The notes under the pieces: generated by a model
Databases searched by the model: none
Told to the model about the DNA's origin: nothing
Seen by the model: only the letters and a program-made list of their open reading frames with translations
From: Acidobacteriota bacterium
Lineage (GTDB): Bacteria; Acidobacteriota; Terriglobia; Bryobacterales; UBA6623
Assembly (NCBI GenBank): GCA_016125275.1
Contig: WGMB01000002.1
Span: forward strand, 565,231-629,230
Direction of reading: 5' to 3'
Length of the DNA stretch: 64,000 bases
Made by a program: the position numbers and the translations under genes
In this document: in pieces, positions 26,605 to 36,820 of the stretch
Position numbering within the stretch: position 1 is the stretch's first letter
Layout of the letters: every line of letters begins with the position of its first letter

Positions 26605-27309
26605 TTAGGGCTTCCGAGAATCCGAGATCATCGAGCCGATCTTCTGGAAGTCTTGGCTCGACATGCCGCCGCCGATCAGCTCGAGCTCGTACTTGTCGCC
26701 GACAAACGGGTCGATGATGACCTTGTACGGGTTCTTCCGCTTGAGCTCCTTGATCTCCTTCAACTGCCACTGTCGGGAGTGATCGATGTTGTCCACCGAG
26801 TCGTAGCTGATGCGGTCGTCGGTGATGAGCAGGCGCCCGGTGCAGCCGCTGCCGATGCGGTGGTTGTGGCGGGCTTGGTAGGTCATCTCCACCGACGAGG
26901 CCTTGGGCGCGACGGCCGCTGAAGCGGAAGTGGCGGCCGCGGCGGGCCCGCTGGTCATGGTAGCCGGAGCGATGCCCTGGGCCCAGCGCGAGAAGCGGCT
27001 CGCGTCGCCGCTCAGGAGCCGGAAGTTGAGAGCGTTCGAGCCGTTGACGGCCTCCACCGTCTCCACGGTCAACACGTTGTTGTTCACGCTCATGTTGCGG
27101 ATGTTCTCGCGGCGGATGGCGAAGGAGGCGTCCATACGTTCCGAGTTCAAGAAGAGGAGCAAGTCGTCCGCTGTGGCGATCTGGCCGCTGGCGGCCCCGA
27201 ACGGGATCGCAAGCTCCGCCTCCGCGGCCTCCACAGGCAATTGCGCCTGGAGACCGGGCGCGGCCAGAACCATCATCAGACAAATTGCGGGCACTAATTT
27301 TCGGATCAT
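26605..27309 (-). CDS. Exported hypothetical protein (234 aa)
   Basis: ATG at 27309 has GGGGGA nine bases upstream. A signal peptide (IRKLVPAICLMMVLAAPGLQAQ) is followed by an N-terminal region that reads like a short PH-like fold (LLLFLNSERMDASFAIRRENI), an Ala-rich linker (about residues 120-140) and a second similar unit (GCTGRLLITDDRISYDS, KRKNPYKVIIDPFVGDKYELEL). The two halves may be divergent copies of one beta domain. No enzyme motif. Own promoter proposed below. Function unknown. Confidence 0.75.
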   Translation of the reverse strand: MIRKLVPAICLMMVLAAPGLQAQLPVEAAEAELAIPFGAASGQIATADDLLLFLNSERMDASFAIRRENIRNMSVNNNVLTVETVEAVNGSNALNFRLLSGDASRFSRWAQGIAPATMTSGPAAAATSASAAVAPKASSVEMTYQARHNHRIGSGCTGRLLITDDRISYDSVDNIDHSRQWQLKEIKELKRKNPYKVIIDPFVGDKYELELIGGGMSSQDFQKIGSMISDSRKP

Positions 27310-27478
27310 GAAATCCCCCTTTCGACGTTCTATCTACCGCGGCGTCCGCTTCGACACCGCTTGCTGGGCGAGGTCTCCGCGCTGTAACCGAACGATCGAG
27401 CTCTCCTCGATGTCCTGTCGATTTCGACGACAAGAGCGCCTCGAAAAGGGCCGGATCTGCGCGAGACTTTCGAAGTTT

Positions 27479-27506
27479 ATTATACGGGGCGCCCGCGGGC
27501 TGTTCA
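27479..27506 (-). promoter_or_regulatory. Promoter candidate for the exported protein gene (minus strand)
   Basis: A consensus -10 TATAAT on the minus strand (27479-27484) with a 4/6-match -35 TGAACA (27501-27506) and a 16-base spacer. The leader would be about 160 bases, in which I see no riboswitch. Confidence 0.45.
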
Positions 27507-27567
27507 GGGCGAGCCGCCGCGAGGCCCAAAATCCCCCAAGAAACGCGGACGCCGCAACCGGGGTCTG

Positions 27568-27573
27568 TATAAT
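27568..27573 (+). promoter_or_regulatory. Promoter -10 element of the DUF1592-DUF1552 operon
   Basis: A perfect TATAAT on the plus strand ends only 11 bases before the ATG at 27585. Transcription would begin a few bases before the start codon, so the mRNA is predicted to be leaderless or nearly so. No good -35 is seen. Confidence 0.5.
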
Positions 27574-27584
27574 ATCGATTGTTC

Positions 27585-29567
27585 ATGCGCACTCTCGGCA
27601 TAGCCCTCGGTCTCGGCCTCGCGGCCAGCATCCTGTCGGCGGCCCCCTCGGCGCAGGACAGGAGCTTGTTCGTCGAGAAGCTCTATCCGGCAATGCGGGC
27701 GGCCCAGTGCCACATGTGCCACAACGACAACGGAGTGGCGTCGGGCACGCGCTTTGAGTTTCCGCCTGACGACGCGACGCCCGAGCAAATCTACAAGTTC
27801 GGATTGGGGCTCGACAAGGTCGTCAACCATGACGACCCCTCGACCTCCCTGCTCTATCTGAAGCCGACCAACCGGACCAAGCATCCCGGCGGGGAGCGGA
27901 TCAAGCAAGGCAGCCCCGAAGAGAAGCTGTTGCTCGAATGGGTGAACCGGCTCGCCGGCCTGACCCCGGAAGAGATCGCTGCGGCGGGAGACCTGGTCGC
28001 CGGCCCCAGCGAGGAGCGCCACGCCTTGAGCGTGCGCCGGCTGACGCACTCGCAATACAACAACGCGGTGCGCGACCTCGTCGGCGAGTTGAGCCGCCCG
28101 GCCGACCAGTTCCCGCCGGAAGACTTCATCCACGGCTTCAAGAATCAGATTCACGGCCAGTCGACCTCTCCGCTGCTGATGGAGGCCTACTCGGCCGCCG
28201 CCGAGAAGGTCGCCACCAACGCCTTCCGCGGCGGCGACCAGAATCATCTGATTCCCTGCGAGCCTAGCGGCCCGGCCGACGCGGATTGTTTCGCACAGTT
28301 TGTCAGCGCGTTCGGACGCCGGGCGTTCCGCCGCCCGCTGAAGGCGAACGAAGTTTCGCGCTACACCGACCTGGCGCTCGAGCTCGGCCGCGAGGAAAAG
28401 GATTTTCTCGCCGGCGTGCGCATCGTCGTGGAGGCGATGCTGCAATCACCAAGCTTCTTGATGCGCTTTGAGTACGGTCCGGGCAGCGACTACGAAGCCT
28501 ACGAGAACGCCAGCCGGCTGAGCTTCTTCCTTTGGGACACGATCCCGAATGAGTGGTTGCTCGATCTGGCTGAGCGCAAGGAGCTGGTCACGGCCGAGCA
28601 GGTCGAGCGCGCCGCGCGCCGTATGCTCGACGACCCGCGAGCCACCGCCTCGATGGACGAGTTCCTCTCGCAGTGGCTGCGCTTCGACCGCGCCCTGAAG
28701 ACGATCCGCGACCGCGCCTTCTACCCGGACTTCAACAGCGAGTTGGCCTCGGCCATGACCGAGGAGACGCGCCGCCTGTTCAACTACATTGCCTGGAACG
28801 ACCGCGATTTCCGCGAGCTGTTCACCGCCGACTACACCTTCGTGAACGCGGACCTGGCCAAGGTCTACGGGCTGCCCGCCCCGGCCGAGCCTTTTGACAA
28901 GGTCAGCTATCCGGCCGACTCCGGCCGCGCCGGCATCCTCGGCCAAGGTGCGTTCCTGCTGGTCACCTCCAAGCCCGCGGACACCTCGCCCACCGAGCGC
29001 GGCCTGTTCGTGCGCGAACACTTCCTGTGCCAGAACGTCCCGCCGCCGCCGCCCGGTGTCAACGCCGCGCTGCCGCCGCTGAGCGACGCCAAGCCGATGA
29101 CCAATCGCGAGCGGCTGGGCGTCCACCTGACCGGCGAAGGCTGCATGGGCTGCCACAAGCTGATCGACCCGATCGGCCTGGGCCTGGAGCACTTCGACGC
29201 CATCGGACAGTTCCGGGCGCAATATCACGTGCTGATTCCCCCCACGCGGGATCAGCAGCAACGCAAGATCAAGACCGAAACCACCGAATACTACCTGGAC
29301 ATCGATCCGACGGCGGAGATCGTCGGCATTCCTCAATCGTCCTTCACCAACCCCAAGGAGTTGGGCAAGGTGTTGGCGGAAGACGAAAGCTGTCAGAAGT
29401 GCGTGGTGAAGCAGTTGTTCCGCTATGCGTTGGGGCGGGAAGAGACCCTCGCTGACCGGCCGGCGATCGACCAGGCGCTCGAACGTTTCGAGCAGTCCGG
29501 TTTCAAGTTCCGTGAGTTGATCTTGTCGCTGGTCTCGTCCAAGCCGTTCCTAGGAGCCCAAAGCTGA
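27585..29567 (+). CDS. DUF1592-type cytochrome c domain protein (660 aa)
   Basis: Signal peptide ([21 protein letters not shown]), then a c-type haem motif CHMCH near residue 40. The string of planctomycete-type domains follows: DUF1587 ([18 protein letters not shown]), DUF1595 ([10 protein letters not shown]), DUF1592 ([20 protein letters not shown]), DUF1588 ([19 protein letters not shown] with a CMGCH second haem-like motif and [15 protein letters not shown]) and DUF1585 at the C-terminus. Known: these proteins occur with DUF1552 proteins and probably act in periplasmic redox or polymer degradation; the reaction is unknown. The stop overlaps the start of the DUF1552 gene by one base. Confidence 0.9.
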   Translation: MRTLGIALGLGLAASILSAAPSAQDRSLFVEKLYPAMRAAQCHMCHNDNGVASGTRFEFPPDDATPEQIYKFGLGLDKVVNHDDPSTSLLYLKPTNRTKHPGGERIKQGSPEEKLLLEWVNRLAGLTPEEIAAAGDLVAGPSEERHALSVRRLTHSQYNNAVRDLVGELSRPADQFPPEDFIHGFKNQIHGQSTSPLLMEAYSAAAEKVATNAFRGGDQNHLIPCEPSGPADADCFAQFVSAFGRRAFRRPLKANEVSRYTDLALELGREEKDFLAGVRIVVEAMLQSPSFLMRFEYGPGSDYEAYENASRLSFFLWDTIPNEWLLDLAERKELVTAEQVERAARRMLDDPRATASMDEFLSQWLRFDRALKTIRDRAFYPDFNSELASAMTEETRRLFNYIAWNDRDFRELFTADYTFVNADLAKVYGLPAPAEPFDKVSYPADSGRAGILGQGAFLLVTSKPADTSPTERGLFVREHFLCQNVPPPPPGVNAALPPLSDAKPMTNRERLGVHLTGEGCMGCHKLIDPIGLGLEHFDAIGQFRAQYHVLIPPTRDQQQRKIKTETTEYYLDIDPTAEIVGIPQSSFTNPKELGKVLAEDESCQKCVVKQLFRYALGREETLADRPAIDQALERFEQSGFKFRELILSLVSSKPFLGAQS

Positions 29568-30871
29568 TGCCGAATTCCCTGTCTCGTCGAACCTTCCTCC
29601 GCGGAGTCGGTCTCACCGGCGCCGCCGTCCGCGTGGGCCTTCCGGGCCTGGCTGCCATGTTCAACTCGAACGGCACGGCGCTGGCGGCGACGACCAATCA
29701 GGCCTCCTCGGAAATTCCGACGCGGTTCGTGCTCTGGTTCAACGGCAACGGCATCATCGAGCGCTACTGGATCCCGCGGCAGACGGGCGCGAATTGGGAC
29801 ATGCCGCCGTGTTTGGAGCCGCTGGCGCGCTTCAAGGACCGCACCCACGTCATCACCGGGCTCGACAGCCCGTCGGCGCGTATGCCCGGCCCGGGCAACG
29901 ACCACCACCGCTCGATGAGCTCCCTCATGTCGGGCACGTCCTTTACCGGGCGCGGCGCGGGCGGTCCCTCGATCGACCAGATGATCGCAAACGAGATCGG
30001 GCGCGACACGCGGTTCCGCTCACTCCAGATCGGCGTCTGCCAAGAGTCATTTGGCGAGTCCATCCAGCGCAACATGAGCTGGGCGGACCGCGACCGGCCG
30101 CTGCCGCCGGAGATGCTGCCGCAGCGCCTGTTCGACCGGCTCTTCGGCACCAAGGAAGCGCACTGGATCGACCGGAAGAAGTCCGTGCTCGACGCTGTCC
30201 GCGAGGATGCGGCCTCGGTCCGCGGCTCGCTGGGCTCCACGGACCAGGTGCGCCTGGACGAGTACCTCGCCTCGGTTCGCGACGTGGAAAAGCAGGTGGC
30301 GAGCCTGCCGCCGGAGTACAGCCGGGTGGTGGAACGCCCCGCCGAGGGCGGCGATCTGAAGGATTGGCCGCGCATCGCCAAGATCCAGTCCGACCTGCTG
30401 GTCCACGCTTTCTCCTCGGGCCAGACCAACGTGGCCAGCTACATGCTCACCAAGTGCCAGGGCCTGTCGCGCTTCCCCTGGCTGGGCCACACCAGCCAGC
30501 GGCACCACGAGTACACGCACGGCGAGGTGGAGACGCCGGAAGGGCAGCGCATCATGAGGGACATCAACCGCTGGTTCGTCGAGGAGTTCTCCTACCTGCT
30601 GGCGAAGCTGGAAGCCACGCCCGAGGGCGACGGCACGTTGCTCGACCGGACCTGCCTGACGATGGTGCACGAGCACGCCGAGGCCAACGCGCACAAGAAC
30701 AGCGGCCTCGCCGTGGTGCTGGCCGGCGGCGCGCCGGGCCTCAAGGGCGGCCTGCACACGCGGATCGCCGGCACCGTGGGCGACCTGTACTTGACGCTCG
30801 CCTCGGAGGTCTTCAAGACTCGCATCTCCGAGTTCCCGACGTCGTACCGCAAGCTGCACGAGATCGTCTAG
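29567..30871 (+). CDS. DUF1552 protein, Tat-exported (434 aa)
   Basis: The twin-arginine signal [17 protein letters not shown] is clear. DUF1552 features: [48 protein letters not shown] and [11 protein letters not shown], and a C-terminal [15 protein letters not shown] with conserved His residues that may bind metal. The fold is distantly related to sulfatases/DUF1501. Encoded directly behind its usual DUF1592 partner in a two-gene unit, followed after eight bases by aat. Confidence 0.9.
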   Translation: MPNSLSRRTFLRGVGLTGAAVRVGLPGLAAMFNSNGTALAATTNQASSEIPTRFVLWFNGNGIIERYWIPRQTGANWDMPPCLEPLARFKDRTHVITGLDSPSARMPGPGNDHHRSMSSLMSGTSFTGRGAGGPSIDQMIANEIGRDTRFRSLQIGVCQESFGESIQRNMSWADRDRPLPPEMLPQRLFDRLFGTKEAHWIDRKKSVLDAVREDAASVRGSLGSTDQVRLDEYLASVRDVEKQVASLPPEYSRVVERPAEGGDLKDWPRIAKIQSDLLVHAFSSGQTNVASYMLTKCQGLSRFPWLGHTSQRHHEYTHGEVETPEGQRIMRDINRWFVEEFSYLLAKLEATPEGDGTLLDRTCLTMVHEHAEANAHKNSGLAVVLAGGAPGLKGGLHTRIAGTVGDLYLTLASEVFKTRISEFPTSYRKLHEIV

Positions 30872-30879
30872 AGAAGCCC

Positions 30880-31545
30880 GTGCGTCTGGCGGCTCCGGTT
30901 CTACGGGAGCGAGATCCATTGCCCGCCGCCGAGTCGGCGACCGAGGAAGGCTTGGTCGCGATCGGCGGCGCCCTTACCGTCCCGCGTCTCAGAGAAGCTT
31001 ACTCCCGGGGCCTGTTTCCCTGGTCGGCGCGACCCGTCACGTGGTGGTCTCCGGACCCTCGGGCCGTCTTTCCCCTGGACGGGCTCCGCGTCTCGCGGCG
31101 CCTGGCGCAGAAGATTCGCCAGCAGCGCTACCGGGTGAGCGTGGACGAGGCCTTCCCGGCCGTGATCGAGGCCTGCGCCTCGCAACCGCGCCAGGGCGAG
31201 ACCACCTGGATCACGCAGCCTTTCCAGAAGGCCTACGCCGAGCTGCACCAGGCCGGCGCGGCGCACTCACTCGAGATCTGGGGAGAGGACGGCTCTCTCG
31301 TCGGGGGAGTCTACGGCGTCGCCACGGGCGCCTGCTTCTCCGGCGAATCCATGTTCCACCGTCGCCCGGACGCCTCCAAGCTGGCGCTGTACCACCTGGT
31401 GGAGCGCCTGCGCGAGAAGGGCTTTCAGCTCTTCGACGCCCAGGTGCTCAATCCGTTCACCGAGCAGATGGGAGCCGTCGAGATCTCCCGCAGCCAGTTC
31501 CTGGCCCTGCTGCGCCGGGCGATCGCGGTGGATGCTGGGTTCTGA
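30880..31545 (+). CDS. aat: Leucyl/phenylalanyl-tRNA--protein transferase (221 aa)
   Basis: Start at GTG 30880; no ATG lies near and the protein then begins at the family-typical place. Landmarks: EEGLVAIGGALTVPRLREAYSRGLFPW, TWWSPDPRAVFPL, ACFSGESMFHRRPDASKLAL and FDAQVLNPFTEQMGA. The enzyme adds Leu or Phe to N-terminal Arg/Lys of proteins, marking them for ClpS/ClpAP degradation (N-end rule). Length is usual. The ribosome binding site is weak (GAGAA); expression may rely on the upstream DUF1552 gene, eight bases away. Confidence 0.93.
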   Translation: MRLAAPVLRERDPLPAAESATEEGLVAIGGALTVPRLREAYSRGLFPWSARPVTWWSPDPRAVFPLDGLRVSRRLAQKIRQQRYRVSVDEAFPAVIEACASQPRQGETTWITQPFQKAYAELHQAGAAHSLEIWGEDGSLVGGVYGVATGACFSGESMFHRRPDASKLALYHLVERLREKGFQLFDAQVLNPFTEQMGAVEISRSQFLALLRRAIAVDAGF

Positions 31546-31551
31546 AGGGAG

Positions 31552-33168
31552 CTACGGCAGGGGCGACACCGAAAAGAGCTCGATGGCCTTTTCAGAGAGA
31601 GGCTCCGGTACGCAGGGGATCGGGGCCGCCCAGCACTGGTCGCCGCCGACCGGCCGATGGATGGTTCCTAACTCGCTGTGGCCGATCGGCTCGAGCTCGA
31701 CCATCGGAGGCGTCCCCCAGTCCTCCAACCTCGGCTCCGGCACGAAAGGCAGCGCCGCCAGGAAGCCCAGCGGCAGCAAGAACTGCAGGCTCTTAGGGCT
31801 CCATCCCGAGAGCCACGGCGCTACCGCCACGGCTGCCAGGAACAAGCACAAGCCGAGCACGTTGCCAACTCCAAACCGCGGGTCAGGCGCGGTAACGAAC
31901 CAAGCGGCCGAGCCGAACGCGAGCGCTCCGCCCAACAGCCAAGCGGCTCCGGCCCGGAGCCGGCGTCCCGTCAGCAGCCCGAGCCCTGCCACGACGGCCG
32001 CACCGATCAGGAGCCAGCCGCAGACGTCCACCAGGGCGTCCTGGCGGTGGTTGCCCCACCACGGGCTGATCCAGCTCCAGTCCTGCGGGGCGTGGTCGGC
32101 GGGACCCCACTTGGCCCACCACTCGATCATCCGAGCCTCCTTGGCGGCGGTCGCGTCGGTTACCGCCCACGGCAATTCGGTCAGGCAGGTCGCCCCGACG
32201 GGATAGGCCAGGCAGCCGCTGAGCACGGCGGCATTCAGGCACGCCAGGCCCCCGGCCAGCAGACCCATCCCGACGGCGGCGCGGGAGCGCCAGACGCTGC
32301 CGGGGATCCGCCAGGCCGTCGCCAGCACCATCGGCGCCGCCACGAACACGGCTGAAAGCTTCACCAGGACGGCGAACGTCGCCGTTGCGACCATCATCTG
32401 CGGCGCGGCTTCGCTGCCGGGATTCCGCAGCGCAGCCCAAGCCTGCACGGTCAGCAGCAGAATCACGATGGCAACGAGCGGGTCGTTGGCGAGCGCCGAC
32501 AGGTCGAGACACAACAGGGAGCCGACAGTCCCCAGTGTCAGTGTCGCCAGAACGGCCAAAACGGCCGGCGGGCTCAGCCTCCCGTCCTCAGCTTCCGACG
32601 CGCGAGCGATCCAGGCGTAAAGCCCCGCCAGGCCGGCCGCCGCCAAAACGGGCGTCATGCTGAAAGCCGACTTCCAGCCCAAAGCCGGAATGTAGAACAG
32701 AGCCGCGAGCTTGTAATAAAGGGAATTGAAAGCGAGGCGTCCGTGAATATTGGCCAAACCGGGCGTCGTGGCGGCCTCCTGAATCCAGCGTACGGCCTGC
32801 ATGTGATAGAGGCCTGTGTCGTAGCTGGCTCGAGGAGCCGCCGCAGCGCAATGGACAAGAAACGCGGCGGCGGCTAAGAAATAGAGCCCTTCAAGACTCC
32901 AAACGGCCGCCTTCCAGATATCGCGCCGAACCCAGGCGCAAACCGCCCCGCCCGCCAGAATTGCCGCCTGCACGCCGCCGCGGATGGGAGCCGCGAAGTG
33001 AACGACGGTCACGAGCGCCCCCGCCGTCAGCGCCCCCAGGACCACCAGATCGCCCAACCCGGGCCTTGGAATCCGTAGCACCCGGGCGACCGCCGCGCCG
33101 TACCCTGCAACACTCCCGCCTGCGATGAGAATCGAGACGCCAATGACGAAGAAACTGTAGGCCTCCAT
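31552..33168 (-). CDS. Large polytopic membrane protein, LIC_10190-like (538 aa)
   Basis: About 12 hydrophobic helices span the whole protein. The diagnostic segment ASYDTGLYHMQAVRWIQEA plus GLANIHGRLAFNSLYY resembles membrane proteins annotated as LIC_10190 type/DUF8201, a glycosyltransferase-like (GT-C) group; the Asp of SYDTGLYH would be the catalytic-type residue on the first periplasmic loop. Inferred: a lipid-linked sugar transferase or cell-envelope polysaccharide protein. Convergent with aat (six bases apart). Divergent from the phosphoesterase gene at 33394. Confidence 0.75.
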   Translation of the reverse strand: MEAYSFFVIGVSILIAGGSVAGYGAAVARVLRIPRPGLGDLVVLGALTAGALVTVVHFAAPIRGGVQAAILAGGAVCAWVRRDIWKAAVWSLEGLYFLAAAAFLVHCAAAAPRASYDTGLYHMQAVRWIQEAATTPGLANIHGRLAFNSLYYKLAALFYIPALGWKSAFSMTPVLAAAGLAGLYAWIARASEAEDGRLSPPAVLAVLATLTLGTVGSLLCLDLSALANDPLVAIVILLLTVQAWAALRNPGSEAAPQMMVATATFAVLVKLSAVFVAAPMVLATAWRIPGSVWRSRAAVGMGLLAGGLACLNAAVLSGCLAYPVGATCLTELPWAVTDATAAKEARMIEWWAKWGPADHAPQDWSWISPWWGNHRQDALVDVCGWLLIGAAVVAGLGLLTGRRLRAGAAWLLGGALAFGSAAWFVTAPDPRFGVGNVLGLCLFLAAVAVAPWLSGWSPKSLQFLLPLGFLAALPFVPEPRLEDWGTPPMVELEPIGHSELGTIHRPVGGDQCWAAPIPCVPEPLSEKAIELFSVSPLP

Positions 33169-33393
33169 GGTTGTACGACGGCTTCCGAAAGGCTACCCAG
33201 ATCCAGCGCCATGCGAGAAGGCCGGGGCGACGCTGCGATACCGCCGGTTGGAGGGATGCGTCTCGGGCGCGAGAAGGCTAGGGTATCGAAACTTCTCGCA
33301 GGAAGTCGAGGTAATTTACGCTACTCCGCAAAGCCCCGGCCGGAAGAAATCACCGGGCTTCCTGGAATGCCAGAATGAACGCTGGGCCCGTCA

Positions 33394-34245
33394 TTGTTGC
33401 ACCGAGCGTTGACTTTCTGTTGCGTTGCGCTGTGCCTATGGGCGTTTTGGCTCGAACCGGCCTCGCTGGTCGTCCACGAAACGACGATCGAGCTTCCGCG
33501 TTGGCCGCTAGAGCTCGACGGGCTTCGGGTGGCGGTGCTGAGCGACCTGCACGTCGGCTCTCCCTACAACGGGCCGGACCGTCTGCGCGAGCTCATCGCC
33601 GAAACCAACGCCCAGCGCCCGGACATCACCCTGTTGGCCGGCGATTTCGTGATCCAAGGCGTGCTGGGCGGCTCGTTCGTCGAGCCCGAGCGCATCGCCC
33701 AAGAGCTCCAGGCGCTACAAGCCCCACTAGGCGTCTACGCCGTCATGGGCAACCACGATTGGTGGCTCGACGAGCCCTGGACGCTCGTCGAAGCCTTTCG
33801 CGTGCACTGCCTGCCGCTGCTCCACAACGAGGCCGTCGCCATAGACGCCGCCGTTCCTTTCTGGCTGGCTGGAATCGGCGACTGGACCGACGGCGCGCCG
33901 GACCCGCAACGAGCCGTCGCCGGCGTTCCCGAAGGAGCGCCGCTCTTGGCGTTCACCCATAACCCGGACGTGTTCCCACACGTGCCGCCTCAGGTCGACC
34001 TCACCATCGCCGGCCACACCCACGGCGGCCAAGTGCGGCTGCCCTTTTTCGGTCCGCTGGTCGTGCCCTCTAGCTACGGACAGCGCTACGCCGCCGGGCT
34101 GATCGAGGAGGATGGAAAGCGACTGTTCGTCACCACCGGAGTGGGCCTCAGCATCCTGCCGGTGCGCTTTGGGGTTCCGCCGGAGATCAGCGTGCTGGTG
34201 CTAAGGGCGCCGGCGCAAAAAAGCCCACCGGCTCGATCGCAATGA
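33394..34245 (+). CDS. Membrane-anchored metallophosphoesterase (283 aa)
   Basis: All motifs of the calcineurin-like phosphoesterase fold are present: DLHVG, GDFVI, GNHDWW, THNPDVF and GHTHGGQ. The N-terminus (TFCCVALCLWAFWLEPA) is a membrane helix, as in YkuE/YaeI-type enzymes that act on lipid-linked phosphates in the envelope. No ATG or ribosome binding site is found; TTG at 33394 or 33397 is the best guess, so the true start is uncertain. The 3' end overlaps the convergent small gene by 59 bases. Confidence 0.85.
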   Translation: MLHRALTFCCVALCLWAFWLEPASLVVHETTIELPRWPLELDGLRVAVLSDLHVGSPYNGPDRLRELIAETNAQRPDITLLAGDFVIQGVLGGSFVEPERIAQELQALQAPLGVYAVMGNHDWWLDEPWTLVEAFRVHCLPLLHNEAVAIDAAVPFWLAGIGDWTDGAPDPQRAVAGVPEGAPLLAFTHNPDVFPHVPPQVDLTIAGHTHGGQVRLPFFGPLVVPSSYGQRYAAGLIEEDGKRLFVTTGVGLSILPVRFGVPPEISVLVLRAPAQKSPPARSQ

Positions 34246-34624
34246 AGCGCGGCTTGCCGCCCTCCACCCGCACGGTGGCTTTCACTTCCTGGCGACGCGT
34301 CTCCACCGGCCCCGCTTCGGCCTCGGAGGTGATCTGGAGCAACCAATCCAGGGTCAGGTCCACCTCGTCGCCGCGCACCGCGACCGGGACGGCCTCCACC
34401 GACGAAGCCAACCGGCTTTGCGCCAGCAGCGCCGTCACGCCCCGCCGTAGCGCCTCGAAGTCGGCGGTGGCGTCCTCGTCGAAGTAGCCCAGAAAGCGCG
34501 GCGCCGAATCGCCCTGCAGCGCCCGACTGGCGTCGAGAGCCAAACGCACGGCTTGTTGGGAGGGAGTCTGGGCGGCCGAAACGACTGCGGCCGCCAGCAG
34601 AAGCGCGGCGGCCCAACGAATCAC
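34187..34624 (-). CDS. Small exported hypothetical protein downstream of argJ (145 aa)
   Basis: GTG at 34624 overlaps the argJ stop by four bases (GTGA). A signal peptide (IRWAAALLLAAAVVSAAQT) precedes an acidic alpha/beta domain of about 110 residues (ARFLGYFDEDATADFEALRRGV-like, then DEVDLTLDWLLQI and VKATVRVEGGKPRF). Its layout, a helix followed by a curved sheet, resembles SnoaL/NTF2-like folds, but I cannot name the family. Co-transcribed with argJ by position only; no functional tie to arginine synthesis is obvious. Confidence 0.7.
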   Translation of the reverse strand: MIRWAAALLLAAAVVSAAQTPSQQAVRLALDASRALQGDSAPRFLGYFDEDATADFEALRRGVTALLAQSRLASSVEAVPVAVRGDEVDLTLDWLLQITSEAEAGPVETRRQEVKATVRVEGGKPRFIAIEPVGFFAPAPLAPAR

Positions 34625-35817
34625 GTGCGGTACTCCGCGTTGATCTTGATGTACGCCTCGGTAAAGTCGCAGGTCCAGAACTTCGCTGAGCCCTCGCCCT
34701 TGCCGCGGATCGCGAAGCGCAGCACCGACTCCTTCTCCCGCATGCTCTGCTGGACCTCGGCTTCGACAAAGTTCGCCCGCACGCCGCCTTCGCAGACCAA
34801 AAAGCCGTTGAGCGAGATGTCGACCTGCATGGGGTCGAACGCAACGCCGCTCTTGCCGGCCGCCGGCAGAATGCGCCCCCAGTTCGGATCTTCGCCGGCC
34901 AAGGCCGTCTTGACGAGCGGCGAGTTGGCGATCTCCCGAGCGATACGCTTCGCGTCGGCGTCGGAGGGAGCCCCGTCCACGTAAATCGTGAGCAGCTTGC
35001 TGGCCCCTTCTCCATCCCGCACGATCGCCACGGCCAACTGCTCGCAGACCGAGGTGAGCGCCTTCTGGAAGGCCGCCCGGTCGCCCTTCTTGGGCCGCAC
35101 GCCCGAGGCGCCGTTGGCCAGCAGGAAGACCGTGTCGTTGGTCGAGGTGTCCGAATCCACCGAGATCGAGTTGAAGGTTGGCTCGACGGCCTCGCCCAGC
35201 ATCTTCTGCAGCGCGCTCGGCTTGAGGTCCGCGTCGGTGAACACGAAGGCCAACATCGTCGCCATGTTGGGCTGGATCATGCCCGAACCCTTCGTCATGC
35301 CGGCGATGCGGATGGTTCCCTCGGCTGTCTCCACGGAAGCGAAGGCCATCTTCGGAACCGTGTCGGTCGTCATGATGGCCTCGGCCGCCGCCCGAAAGTT
35401 CTCGGGAGCCAGAGCCATCTGCAACCGCGGCAGATTCTCGACGATCTTGCCCACTTCCAGCGGCTCGCCGATCACGCCGGTGGAGGCCAGCAGAATCTGT
35501 TCCTTGGGCGATTTGAGCAGGCTGGAGGCGGCGTCGGCCGTGCGCTTGGCTACCGCATCCATGTCCGGCGTGGCACAGTTGGCGTTGCCGGCATTGCACA
35601 CGATCGCCCGCGCCAGCCCGCCGCTCTTCTTCAGGTGCCGCGCAGAACGGTCCACCGGGGCGGCGCGCACGAGATTGCGGGTGAAAACGCCCGCGGCCGC
35701 AGCCGGGGTTTCCGAAACCATCAGGGTCAGGTCGGCTTTGGGCTTCTTGCGGATGCCCGCGTAGCAGGCGGCAAAGCGAAAGCCGCGAGGCAATTCCGGT
35801 AGTTCGTGGGCGCTCAC
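34621..35817 (-). CDS. argJ: Glutamate N-acetyltransferase / amino-acid acetyltransferase, bifunctional ArgJ (398 aa)
   Basis: GTG at 35817 follows AGGAGAGG. Family landmarks: RGFRFAACYAGIRK, FTRNLVRAAPV, CNAGNANCATP, STGVIGEPL and the autocleavage site NMATML, where the precursor is cut between Ala and Thr and Thr becomes the nucleophile. It catalyses transacetylation between N-acetylornithine and glutamate in arginine biosynthesis, cytoplasmic; some members also use acetyl-CoA. Full length. Lies after fmt (70 bases) on the same strand; other arg genes are not in the window. Confidence 0.95.
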   Translation of the reverse strand: MSAHELPELPRGFRFAACYAGIRKKPKADLTLMVSETPAAAAGVFTRNLVRAAPVDRSARHLKKSGGLARAIVCNAGNANCATPDMDAVAKRTADAASSLLKSPKEQILLASTGVIGEPLEVGKIVENLPRLQMALAPENFRAAAEAIMTTDTVPKMAFASVETAEGTIRIAGMTKGSGMIQPNMATMLAFVFTDADLKPSALQKMLGEAVEPTFNSISVDSDTSTNDTVFLLANGASGVRPKKGDRAAFQKALTSVCEQLAVAIVRDGEGASKLLTIYVDGAPSDADAKRIAREIANSPLVKTALAGEDPNWGRILPAAGKSGVAFDPMQVDISLNGFLVCEGGVRANFVEAEVQQSMREKESVLRFAIRGKGEGSAKFWTCDFTEAYIKINAEYRT

Positions 35818-35887
35818 GCAGGGCCTCTCCTAATCCAACAACATAGCCTAAAACAAGGTGGATCGGCTTTGGAGCGGCGCCGGCGGG

Positions 35888-36814
35888 TCACTCCAGGCGC
35901 TCACCGAGCCGGGGCTGGTAGCCGTTGCAGAACGCCGCCGCGGCCATGCGCGCCTTGCCTTCGGGCTGCAGCTCGACGGCCGCCAGCGCCCCTCCGCCGC
36001 CGCAAGCGATCGTCAGGCTCTCGCCGACGGCCAGTATCTCTCCCGCCTGGCCCGAGCCCTCGGCCATGCGGGCGCGCCGAATGTGCAGCCGCTTGCCACG
36101 AAAGCTCGTGAACGCCCCCGGCCAGGGGTCGAAGCCCCGCACCCGGGCGTAGACCTCCGTCGCCGGCAGCGACCAGTCCACGCGGCCATCCTCCCGCTGC
36201 ATCAGCGGCGCATAGGTCATCGCGGCCTCGTCCTGGGGCTGCGGCATGAGCGTCCCCGCCTCGGCCCGCTCCAAAGTCTCCAGCAGCAGCTCGGCGCCCA
36301 GGGGGGCGAGCCGGTCGGTGAGCTCGGCGGCGGTCTCATCAGGCCCGATCGTGGTCTTGCGGCACAGCAACACGTCGCCGGCGTCGAGCTTTTTGACGAT
36401 GCGCATCGTGCATACGCCGGTCTCGGTCTCCCCGCGCACGATCGCCCAGTTCACCGGGGCCGCGCCCCTATACTTCGGCAGCAGCGAAGAGTGCACGTTC
36501 ACACAGCCATGGCGCGGCAGGTCGATGATGCGTTGCGGAATGATCTGACCGTAGCCGACCACGACGATCACCTCCGGCGCGAGCTCTTCCAGGCGCGCAA
36601 AGGCCTCGTCGGAGCGGACCTTTTCCGGCTGCTCCACCGGCAGCCTGAGCTCCAGGGCCAACTGCTTCACCGGCGGCGGCGTGAGCTTGCCTCCCCGCCC
36701 CGCCGGACGGTCCGGCTGCGTGAACACCCCCGCTACGTCATACCGCGGCGATTCGGCCAGGGCTCGCAGTGAGGGCAGCGCGAAGCCCGGCGAGCCCATG
36801 AAGACGACCCGCAT
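35888..36814 (-). CDS. fmt: Methionyl-tRNA formyltransferase (308 aa)
   Basis: Starts MRVVFMGSPGFALPSL, with the 10-formyl-THF site NVHSSLLPKYRGAAP (the SLLPxxRGAAP signature) and catalytic Asn/His/Asp region ETETGVCTMRIVKKLDAGDVL. Normal length, with the C-terminal tRNA-binding domain. Formylates initiator Met-tRNA. It follows def by six bases, the classic def-fmt pair. Confidence 0.96.
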   Translation of the reverse strand: MRVVFMGSPGFALPSLRALAESPRYDVAGVFTQPDRPAGRGGKLTPPPVKQLALELRLPVEQPEKVRSDEAFARLEELAPEVIVVVGYGQIIPQRIIDLPRHGCVNVHSSLLPKYRGAAPVNWAIVRGETETGVCTMRIVKKLDAGDVLLCRKTTIGPDETAAELTDRLAPLGAELLLETLERAEAGTLMPQPQDEAAMTYAPLMQREDGRVDWSLPATEVYARVRGFDPWPGAFTSFRGKRLHIRRARMAEGSGQAGEILAVGESLTIACGGGGALAAVELQPEGKARMAAAAFCNGYQPRLGERLE

Positions 36815-36820
36815 CGAGAG

